In this document: positions 1-6,900 of the stretch, one piece after another | How positions within the stretch are numbered: the first letter of the stretch is position 1 | Layout: each line of letters begins with the position of its first letter | Assembly: GCA_013359265.1 (NCBI GenBank) | Contig: JABWCD010000034.1 | Span: 1 to 52,284 of the forward strand | Direction of reading: 5' to 3' | Length of the DNA: 52,284 nucleotides | DNA from: Candidatus Hydrogenedentota bacterium | Lineage (GTDB): Bacteria; Hydrogenedentota; Hydrogenedentia; Hydrogenedentales; SLHB01 | The notes under the pieces: generated by a model | The model's database searches: none | Told to the model about the DNA's origin: nothing | The model's input: the letters and a program-made list of their open reading frames with translations, nothing else | Position numbers and translations under genes: made by a program

Positions 1-99
1 CGCACGGGTTACCGTCAGTACTTCGTCGACGAGTCCGGCGTCATCCGCTTCACCGCGGACGGCAGCGCCGTCTCCGTCGCGAGCGCCCCGCTCAACTAA
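1..99 (+). CDS. C-terminus of a prepilin/pseudopilin-like protein (5' partial)
   Basis: Frame 1 is open from the window edge to TAA at 97-99, encoding 32 residues. The tail YFVDESGVIRFTADGS resembles the C-terminal strand of type IV pilin-like or type II pseudopilin-like proteins, where an aromatic-V/T-D-x-x-G-V-I-R pattern is common. The N-terminal half, including the cleavage motif that would prove the class, lies outside the window. A strong terminator follows at 140-180, so this is the end of its transcription unit. The assignment rests on a short segment only. Confidence 0.6.
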   Translation, partial: RTGYRQYFVDESGVIRFTADGSAVSVASAPLN

Positions 100-139
100 G
101 CAGCCAATTTGCGCGGATGGTCCGCGCATGAACATCGGT

Positions 140-180
140 CCCCGGTGGGCGCCACGGCCCACCGGGGGCTCTGTTATTTT
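140..180 (+). terminator. Rho-independent terminator of the pilin-like gene
   Basis: A perfect 11-bp stem (CCCCGGTGGGC at 140-150, GCCCACCGGGG at 157-167) with a 6-nt loop is followed by a T-rich stretch ending TTATTTT at 174-180. It lies 40 nt after the TAA of the pilin-like gene on the plus strand, which is the usual place for an intrinsic terminator. Confidence 0.85.
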
Positions 181-478
181 CCTACTTCATAGTGCCGGCT
201 TGTTGCACTGATAGCCCACGTTTCTCACCGCCCCACGACGTGGCAGTGCAAGTATAGTCCTTCGGTGCGGTGAGAAATGCTCACGAGTTAGCCCTTGAGC
301 GCATGGCGCGAGGATTTTTCACGCGAACAGCCCGTATAGACCGGAGCCTACAGAACTTCGTATGGCGCAACGAGTAATACACGTTTTTGCCGTTCGCGTG
401 AAAATCCTGGATAGACGACACGGACAGCGTGGACAGCGAACGCAAGTAGGTGCAGAGCGCGCGCTGGCGAAAGCGGGA
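181..478. other. Gene-free stretch with nested inverted repeats
   Basis: No convincing gene is visible here. It contains an 11-bp perfect inverted repeat (TTTCTCACCGC 221-231, GCGGTGAGAAA 267-277). An 8-bp pair (TTGCACTG 203-210, CAGTGCAA 244-251) interleaves with it, so the two stems would form a pseudoknot-type arrangement. A second near-perfect inverted repeat is at 311-328 and 392-408 (GTTCGCGTGAAAATCCT against its complement with one extra T). Whether this is a structured RNA, a terminator region for the minus-strand gene ending at 479, or a decayed element cannot be told from one copy. Confidence 0.4.
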
Positions 479-1018
479 CTACGCGAACAGGTCGAGGGGT
501 TTCTGGGGTTGGGGTTTGTCGTAGGGGATTTGCGCGTCGCCAATGCGAATATCGAGTCGATTTGTGGGCGGCTGCTCGGCCTGGCCGGTGCGGAACCTGG
601 CTTGGCCCGCGGCATCGTTCACGCCGGAAATAAAGCTGCGCGCCGCGTTCACCGCGGTTTCCTGGGATGCACGGATGTCGAGTCTCTTCGGCGGTTCGGC
701 GTCGCGTTCCGCGAGACGCTTTGCATCTTCTTCGACACGTTTGCGAACCCGGGCCTCGCTTTCTTCCAGGGTGGGGATCAGTTCTCCAGCCTGCCGCACA
801 TTGCGTTTGATGGTATTCGCCGCAAGGTTCGGAATCTTTACGGAATCGTTTCCGAACCCGACCTTTACGGGCTCCTTGCGGTCACGCGTAAACGGCGCAT
901 CCCCATCCGGCTCGGGAGATTGGAAGCCAAGACGAGGCTCGCGCGCACGGCTACTCGCCGCGGTCCGTGAATACGACGTGACCGCAGTCGATGCGTAGGT
1001 TGTGACGCCAATTTCCAT
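479..1018 (-). CDS. Hypothetical protein, 179 aa, unidentified
   Basis: I do not recognise this family. The product starts MEIGVTTYAS, is Ser/Thr-rich for about 25 residues, then highly charged. A region around residues 90-125 is rich in Glu, Arg and Lys and could form an amphipathic helix or short coiled coil. The C-terminus is proline-rich and ends KPLDLFA. There is no signal peptide, membrane segment or catalytic motif. The frame could extend upstream to 1099, but the ATG at 1018 is preferred because a TATAAT box sits at 1047-1052 on the minus strand, leaving a leader of about 20 nt. The codon pattern favours this strand over the opposite reading frame at 362-970. Confidence 0.55.
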   Translation of the reverse strand: MEIGVTTYASTAVTSYSRTAASSRAREPRLGFQSPEPDGDAPFTRDRKEPVKVGFGNDSVKIPNLAANTIKRNVRQAGELIPTLEESEARVRKRVEEDAKRLAERDAEPPKRLDIRASQETAVNAARSFISGVNDAAGQARFRTGQAEQPPTNRLDIRIGDAQIPYDKPQPQKPLDLFA

Positions 1019-1046
1019 CGCGCGACTCTCGTTTGCGCTTTTCGCG

Positions 1047-1052
1047 ATTATA
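1047..1052 (-). promoter_or_regulatory. Candidate -10 box for the 179-aa hypothetical gene
   Basis: The minus strand reads TATAAT at 1052-1047, 29 nt upstream of the ATG at 1018, within an AT-rich patch that stands out from the GC-rich surroundings. No good -35 hexamer is seen about 17 nt further upstream (GAAAAT is the nearest). This is a positional inference. Confidence 0.4.
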
Positions 1053-1280
1053 TTGAATTCAGTCCATAATATTTTCTCACGGCGCGTCTGATTTGTCAAT
1101 GACGAATTGGCATTTCGGGTTGTAACTCGCTTGAAATAAATGATATCGGAGCAATGGTACTATTGGGAGCAATGCCAACCAACAAGGAGTATTGCAGCCC
1201 CGTATACTCCGTAAATCTCGATGAGGATTGTGCTTGCGTGGATGGCCAACTTCCCGGTAAGGTTTGGCCGGGGAGTCGAT

Positions 1281-3092
1281 ATGCCAACCCAACACGACGT
1301 CGACCGTCTGATTGCGCTTGCCGGCTGTATCCCCCCTTTCTCGCTTTCTGTTGCGTGCATTGATCCGGGAGCCGCAGCTATCGAGCGCCTCGTGCGTGCA
1401 CGCGGCGCCTCGTTTACCTCTTTAGCCCACCGTGTTGCACTCTCCCCAGGAACACTCCACGACTGCCTCCTGTTGGGCATCGGCGCTGAAGCCATTTTGC
1501 GAAACGAGGGGGAATTGAATGACATCCTCGCACATTTAGCGAGCAACGGCTTTGTGATTGCTCAACTTCCGGCCGCGTACGCCGACGGGTTGTCAACCGA
1601 TTTAGAACAGACGCTCGAACAACATCGGTTCGTTCTCCTCCGAGTAATGCCTTTGGACGAGGCGTGGTCGGCCTTCTGTTTCTCGCGCGACACCTACGAT
1701 CCGATTGCGCAGGCGAAACACCTCGCGGCAGTGGGTATGCCGGGCCGGGCCGCGACGGTACTCGATTGGCTCGAGACCTACGCGCCGCTTGCACCGAAGC
1801 AACGGGCAACGATTGCTCTGGAAAAGCTGCGGTACTACCGGCAGGCGGCCGAGCAGGCAGACGGCGCGCCGCGCCACGAATTGCTCTTCCACGCGCAAAA
1901 GGAATTCCATATCGCCGTACACGAGTGGCCTCGCAACGCCACGGCCTATCTCGAACAGGCGGCATTGTGGCGGCTCTTCGGAAACGACGGCTACGCCGCG
2001 CGCCTGTTGCGCTCGCTCCACCACGTGACCGGGGACGCCGCGGCGTACGATGCGCTCGCGCAGTGTAATCCGGCAACAACGACGCAGCCGCCGGTCGAGA
2101 CGTCGCCGGTGTGGACGGGAACGAAACGCGCGCCCCGCGTGCTGGTGCTGACACACGATTTCAGCGACTACGGCATGGACACGCTGTACGACGGCCTCTG
2201 CCAGGTGTTGGGCGCGGAGAATGTCGTCGAGTATCCGTGGAAACCGACGCTGCACGGTCAGAATAAAGAAGCGGCGGTCAGCTATCCGTGCTGGTTCGAG
2301 TATCCGGGAAAGCCGCGATCGGCGGACGAGATCGTAGGCGAATTGCGCGCCGGCCGGTTTGACCTGATTGTCTTCGCCGATTTCGTCCAGATGAACAAAC
2401 AGGACGACGTGTTGCGCATGCTCGATGCCGCGCCGGATGTGCCCGTAGCCGTGTACGACCCGTGGGACGACGGGAGCGCGACGCAGGATGTGGCGAAGAC
2501 CTATCTCGGCGGCCGCGCGATTGCGGCGTATTTTAAGAGGGAGATGCTGGCATGCCTGGACTACGGTCCAAACGCATTTCCCCTGCCCTTCGGATATCCG
2601 GACCGGCACGTGCCGAAAACGGTTAACGGGAATCGGGCAACGGACCTCTTCTGGGCGGGCAAACGGTTGTTTGGGACGCGTTCGCTCTACCTCGACCATC
2701 TGCACGGCGTCCTCGGGAGATCGTTGGACCAAAAACTTTCGCAGGAAGAATACCGGCGCGCCATTGCCGGCGCCCGCATCGGATTGTCCTTCTTCGGCTT
2801 CGGCTTTGACACCGTCCGCTACTGGGAACTCGCCGCCCACGGCTGCATGATACTCGCCGAACGTCCGCTGATACGCATACCGTTCAATTTCGTCGAGGGC
2901 GAATCGGCGGTCTTCTTCGATGACCTGCCCGAGTTGGAAGAGAAGTTGGCGTACTACCTCGCGCACGAGGACGAAGCAGACCGAATCGGAAAGGCTGGCC
3001 GTGAACATTTCCTGAACCATCATACGACGTCGGCGCGGGCGCGGCAGTTTTTGGGAACGATCGAGAATTTGCTGCTCGACTTGCCACACTGA
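1281..3092 (+). CDS. GT-B glycosyltransferase-like protein (family 1 / CgeB-like C-domain)
   Basis: The product has 603 residues. The N-terminal half (to about residue 280) is helical with TPR-like character (for example AYLEQAALWRLFGNDGYAAR) and has no clear function. From about residue 284 (PRVLVLTHD) a Rossmann-like domain begins. The C-terminal part has the signature of the Glyco_trans_1_2 (PF13524, CgeB/spore-maturation type) domain: RIGLSFFGFGFDTVRYWELA, then HGCMILAERP near residue 515. That signature implies a cytoplasmic nucleotide-sugar transferase; acceptor and donor are unknown. The frame is open from an ATG at 1221, but only the ATG at 1281 has a good Shine-Dalgarno (GGGGAG, 6 nt upstream), so that start is chosen. 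A hairpin, GGAGTAT (1186-1192) with ATACTCC (1204-1210), lies in the leader. Confidence 0.7.
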   Translation: MPTQHDVDRLIALAGCIPPFSLSVACIDPGAAAIERLVRARGASFTSLAHRVALSPGTLHDCLLLGIGAEAILRNEGELNDILAHLASNGFVIAQLPAAYADGLSTDLEQTLEQHRFVLLRVMPLDEAWSAFCFSRDTYDPIAQAKHLAAVGMPGRAATVLDWLETYAPLAPKQRATIALEKLRYYRQAAEQADGAPRHELLFHAQKEFHIAVHEWPRNATAYLEQAALWRLFGNDGYAARLLRSLHHVTGDAAAYDALAQCNPATTTQPPVETSPVWTGTKRAPRVLVLTHDFSDYGMDTLYDGLCQVLGAENVVEYPWKPTLHGQNKEAAVSYPCWFEYPGKPRSADEIVGELRAGRFDLIVFADFVQMNKQDDVLRMLDAAPDVPVAVYDPWDDGSATQDVAKTYLGGRAIAAYFKREMLACLDYGPNAFPLPFGYPDRHVPKTVNGNRATDLFWAGKRLFGTRSLYLDHLHGVLGRSLDQKLSQEEYRRAIAGARIGLSFFGFGFDTVRYWELAAHGCMILAERPLIRIPFNFVEGESAVFFDDLPELEEKLAYYLAHEDEADRIGKAGREHFLNHHTTSARARQFLGTIENLLLDLPH

Positions 3093-3112
3093 GACGGGGC
3101 TTAAGAACGCGG

Positions 3113-3165
3113 TTGCCTAACTGCACATTATGTGGTACATTAGCACCATAAAAGGTACGTAATGT
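3113..3165 (+). promoter_or_regulatory. Candidate promoter and operator of the XRE gene
   Basis: TTGCCT at 3113-3118 and TACATT at 3136-3141 are separated by exactly 17 nt, a fair sigma-70 type promoter. Overlapping it, ACATTA at 3125-3130 is mirrored by TAATGT at 3160-3165, and GGTAC occurs inside each arm (3134-3138 and 3154-3158). A dyad across the promoter would suit autoregulation by the XRE-type repressor encoded at 3341. The function is inferred. Confidence 0.45.
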
Positions 3166-3208
3166 CTGGCAACCCTCAGCAGCCCAAAGTCCCGCTGATT
3201 AACGCCGT

Positions 3209-3292
3209 CCCTCTCGTTACCAAATTTTTCCCTCTCGTTACCAAATTTCCTCCATTTGGTAACGCCGTCTCGAAAAGCTCTGCTTTGATCGT
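3209..3292 (+). repeat. REP-like hairpin element, copy 1
   Basis: A 19-nt unit (CCCTCTCGTTACCAAATTT) occurs twice in tandem at a 21-nt period (3209 and 3230). The second copy forms a perfect 11-bp hairpin, CGTTACCAAAT 3236-3246 with ATTTGGTAACG 3254-3264. It is followed by a small second palindrome, AAAGC-TCT-GCTTT at 3274-3286. The same two-palindrome layout with related sequence recurs at 9264-9321, on the other side of the accessory island. It fits a REP-type extragenic palindrome; a RAYT remnant nearby supports that reading. Confidence 0.65.
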
Positions 3293-3340
3293 CCCTCTCA
3301 CGTCGGGTAGGCATCAATCCCCGCTTACGGAATCAGAACA

Positions 3341-3619
3341 ATGAGCAAGAAACACATGGGATCGAGCATTGATGACTTCCTCAAGGATGAGGGCATCTTT
3401 GAAGAAGCCCAGGCGCAGGCGATTAAGGAAGTCGTCGCATGGCAACTTGCCGAGGCCATGAAGAAAAAGAATATTTCCAAGAACAAGATGGCCGCGCTGC
3501 TCAAGACGAGCCGCACCCAAGTTGATAGGCTGCTTGACCCCAAAAACGATATCACCCTCTCAAGCCTACAACGCGCCGCGGCAATGGTCGGCCGCCGCGT
3601 CTCGATCGAACTGGTTTAG
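3341..3619 (+). CDS. XRE-family HTH protein, antitoxin-like, without a visible toxin
   Basis: The product has 92 residues. After a short N-terminal helix region, residues 37-92 form a Cro/C1-type helix-turn-helix: LAEAMKKKNISKNKMAALL, then KTSRTQVDRLLDP and ITLSSLQRAAAMVGRRV. This layout is typical of HigA-like antitoxins and single-domain XRE regulators that bind their own promoter. In many genomes such genes follow a RelE/HigB (Gp49-like) toxin gene. Here the 200 bp upstream hold only the REP-like element and a candidate promoter, so the toxin partner is missing or was lost. The start ATG at 3341 has only a weak ribosome site (ACGGAA). Location at the edge of the low-GC island suggests transfer. 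Confidence 0.75.
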   Translation: MSKKHMGSSIDDFLKDEGIFEEAQAQAIKEVVAWQLAEAMKKKNISKNKMAALLKTSRTQVDRLLDPKNDITLSSLQRAAAMVGRRVSIELV

Positions 3620-3678
3620 GCCAGAGGAGTAGTGAAGAGCGTGCTTTATGCCACACACCAACTATATTCAGACTTTCC

Positions 3679-3786
3679 AAATAACAGATGACTGTCCCCA
3701 GTTACCGCCCCAGTTACCGCCAGTTACCGCCCCAGTTACCGCCCAGTTACCCGCTTTTTAAGTAGGGACATCCCTGTTATCTGTCC
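3679..3786. repeat. Inverted repeats enclosing a CAGTTACCGCC tandem array (RAYT-associated)
   Basis: Left arm 3679-3699 (AAATAACAGATGACTGTCCCC) and right arm 3765-3786 (GGGACATCC then CTGTTATCTGTCC) are imperfect inverted copies of each other. Between them, CAGTTACCGC with one to three extra C is repeated about five times (3699-3751). Such palindrome-plus-short-repeat blocks often sit beside REP-associated tyrosine transposases, and a RAYT start remnant follows at 3816. Confidence 0.6.
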
Positions 3787-3815
3787 TGCGGCAGCCGCTG
3801 GTGTATGCTTATGTA

Positions 3816-3899
3816 ATGCCACGTATCGCACGATTCGTCATCCCCGGGTGCGCGCAGCACATCACCCCCGGCGACCAAGAGAGGCACAGCGCGGAATGA
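3816..3899 (+). pseudogene. N-terminal remnant of a REP-associated tyrosine transposase (RAYT, Y1_Tnp)
   Basis: An ATG-started 27-codon frame reads MPRIARFVIPGCAQHIT, which closely matches the conserved start of RAYT / IS200-like Y1 transposases (the M-R-I-A-R-x-V-x-P-G-x-x-H-H-I-T pattern). The family continues with QRGNRRQ; here it reads PGDQERH and then stops at TGA 3897-3899. The catalytic tyrosine and HUH motifs are absent. The rest of the gene has been deleted or replaced. The TGA overlaps the ATG of a 26-codon frame (3896). Confidence 0.65.
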
Positions 3900-3976
3900 C
3901 CGAAAAGAATAAGCAGTTGCCCCTAACGGAGTCGAAAGGCCTATTCGGCGAAATCATCGGAGACACAGCCGAATGA
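3896..3976 (+). CDS. 26-codon ORF coupled to the helicase gene
   Basis: This short frame starts MTEKNKQLPLTESK and ends GDTAE. Its ATG overlaps the stop of the RAYT remnant (ATGA at 3896-3899). Its own stop overlaps the start of the 1752-aa helicase (ATGA at 3973-3976). Double ATGA coupling suggests it may be translated and feed ribosomes into the helicase gene, or that it is the scar of a larger deleted gene. There is no recognisable family; it may simply be leader sequence. Confidence 0.35.
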   Translation: MTEKNKQLPLTESKGLFGEIIGDTAE

Positions 3977-6900
3977 GCGGCCACACAATAGAAGGCCGCC
4001 CGCTGAAATTGGCCCAGTACCTCAGGGAGTTTGTGGGTCTAAGGACGACAACGGTTCGCGACGTGCAACAATATGAGTCGGTCCTATGGTTCAGTGAAAT
4101 GCCACACGATAGAGACTGCCGGAGCGGTGTATGGGAGGACGGTCGAGATTCCAGCGACCCGTGGCTTGAAGTAAAAAAGCAGAGCTTCGAGAAGACGCCG
4201 GTACCTCCTGAGCACTTACTGGCGTGGCTTGATCAAGCGGAACTACGCACGGCGACTGTTGCGCCGCCGACACTTCGAGCTAGTGCCCTTCTCGTCGACG
4301 AAAATGCTGAACACGGCGATGGCGAGCCAGCACCGCTCACTGTTCATAATCTTGAAGATCACCCGGAGGTTGTGGAGGCATACGAACGGTATCGTCCCAA
4401 GTGGGAGGCATGGTCCGAGCAGCAACGCCGTCGAGAGAGTATTCAGCGAGTCTACGCCGAGTTGTTTCGTCTTCATACCCAGCTTCGGAAACAAAGCGAG
4501 ATCGTCGAAGTAGTACTTGGACTTGGACTGTTGAATTGGCGCGTAAAACTCAAGGCGTCGGAGATAAGTGTTCGACGTCATGTGGTTGTTGCAAACGTCG
4601 AAATTGAATTTGAACCGGCAGAGGGAGTAATTCGCTTATTACCGCCAGGTGATGGAGCCAAATTGCGAATCGAGGACGATATGTTGGAGGCAGAGCTTCG
4701 TCCCGAGCGCTCGCACTACGATGTCGTACTCACACAACTTGAGGAAATCGGCGACGACATTTGGGACCGATCACGGATTGATACAGCCCTCCGAGTGTGG
4801 TCTGGCGCCCTTAGTGCAGACTCCCAGTATTTCGCAGACACAAAAGAGCACGCCAGCACCGGCAATAGTCCGTGTATGACCTTTGCTCCGGCGCTCATTC
4901 TGCGTAAGCGAACTCAGTCAGGAATGGTCAAAGTTTACGATGCGCTTATCAGTCAATTGACAGACGACTCGCTAGAGATTCCCAAGGCTTGGCTTAGTCT
5001 AACGGACGATATCCCTGACGAATCGGACTCAAAGGCTTCGGCCCAACCAGATTCCGGAGGCGGACTACAATCGCCTCACGTCGTCTATTTTCCGTTGGCC
5101 GCAAACAGAGAACAACGACGCATTGTCGAAGCGATTGACCGTCGCCGCGGTGTGCTTGTTCAGGGGCCGCCGGGCACCGGTAAAAGCCATACCATTGCAA
5201 ATCTTATTAGTCACCTGCTTGCGACCGGAAAGCGAGTACTAGTAACCGCTGAGACCGGTCGTGCTCTCGGCGTTTTGAAGGGCATGCTCCCTCCAGAAAT
5301 CCAGTCGCTTTGCGTCAGCCTTCTCGGACAGGGCGGGGACTCCTTTGCAGAGCTAAATCTGGCAATCCAGGGGATCACCACTCGCCAAGCGTCATACAAC
5401 CCATCGGAGTACAAAGATAAAATCGCGGACATTGAAAGCGATTTGGATGAGGCCCGTCGTCGTCAAGCAAAGACGCTGGATGAAATACGAAGTCTCCGGG
5501 CGGACGAGACTGTAACGCATTCGGTCGCAGGCGGCGAATACCGCGGCAGCGCGTCCGCAATCGCGCATAGGGTAGCTTTAGAGTCAAGCGAACTTGGTTG
5601 GCTTCAACCTCCCGAGGATTCCGACGATGATCCACCGCTTTCAAGTGAATTGCTCAAGGCCTGGCTCCAGTTTCGTCGTCGATATTCGGACGAAGATGCG
5701 CGTGACGCCCAATTGACCATTCCGCAGACGAGCGAGCTCCCAGATCCGCAAGGTTTCGCACGCGCGGTAGCGGATGCGTGCGATGCTGCAGTGGCGTATG
5801 AACAAGGAGCTGTTTGTCGTTCGCATCCGGCTTATGGGCCAATTAGTGCCGTCTCCGAGTCCGGCCGCAAACAGCTGGAAGACGCGATTAGGATTCTTGA
5901 GAAACGGCGCGTGACTTTCGAACAAGATGAAGGGAACTGGGCTTCAAGCGCCTTGACCGATCTGCTTTCAGGCAGAAGGGCGAAGTGGACAACACTACTT
6001 CATCTTAGCCAAGAAAAACTGCCGACCGTTCAACTTTTGCTCGATAAAGTCGGAACAAGATTCGTCAAACTTTCCGATGGATTTGAACCTCGAAAGGTGC
6101 GAAGCGATGCAGGTGCTGCACTGGCTTACCTGCGTAGTGGAGGAGCGTGGAAACAACTGCTTGTTTTGACACCGGGGGAACTAAAGGGCCGACTCTATCT
6201 CAAAGACTCCGTATTGGTTGACGGTATTGGGGCAAGTGATGTCGAGAAATTGCAGACCGTCTGCGACCATCTTGATCTTGAATTCGCGTTGGAGGAGCTA
6301 CTCGGTGCATGGGCGGAGGTCGAATCGTCTCCGCCGACGAGCATCCGCAAAGGATTGGTCGCAGCATTGAAAGAACGAGAAGACCGACTAGCTCAATGTT
6401 TCAAGTATGCGGATGAGTGCGGTCGTGTTTCACAGGCCATGCGCGGAGCAAACCCGCCGATTCCCATTCCAAATTGGCTTAACGGGCAGGCAAAAGAGTG
6501 GCTTGAGCTTATCAGTGCAACATCACTTGAGGTACGCCTTAAACATGCAAACGAAATTGCGAACTTCGCCGCGCAGTCCCTGATCGCCTATCGACACCTG
6601 CATAATGTCCACCCGGTGGTCAAAACTCTTGCCCAGGCCGTTGAAAAGAGAGATACGCACGCCTACAGCGAATCGTATGCGAACCTCCAGGCGCTGGAAA
6701 CGACGCGCGCGGACTTACAGAAACGAAATGAAATAGAAAGCGATCTTAATCGCTTCGCACCGCGCCTTACGAAGACAGTTTCTGAGAGCGTTAGCGATTC
6801 CATTTGGGATGTCAGATTTGAGAAGTGGGAACAGGCATGGCGTTGGGCTCGCGCAAACGCTTGGCTTGAGCATCGGTCAAACTTCGAGTATCAGCGAAAG

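Noticed and set aside
362..970. A 202-codon plus-strand reading frame opposite the 179-aa hypothetical gene
   Set aside because: Its codon use and amino acid mix look like the antisense of a coding region; the minus-strand frame has a promoter-like box and better composition.
3162..3344. A 60-codon frame before the XRE gene as a possible toxin
   Set aside because: It consists of the REP-like repeat translated (VPLVTKF-type duplication) and has no toxin-like features.
3699..3751. CAGTTACCGC repeats as a possible CRISPR array or iteron origin
   Set aside because: Units are only 10-13 bp, without spacers, and lie within inverted repeats beside a RAYT remnant; no cas or replication initiator gene is near.
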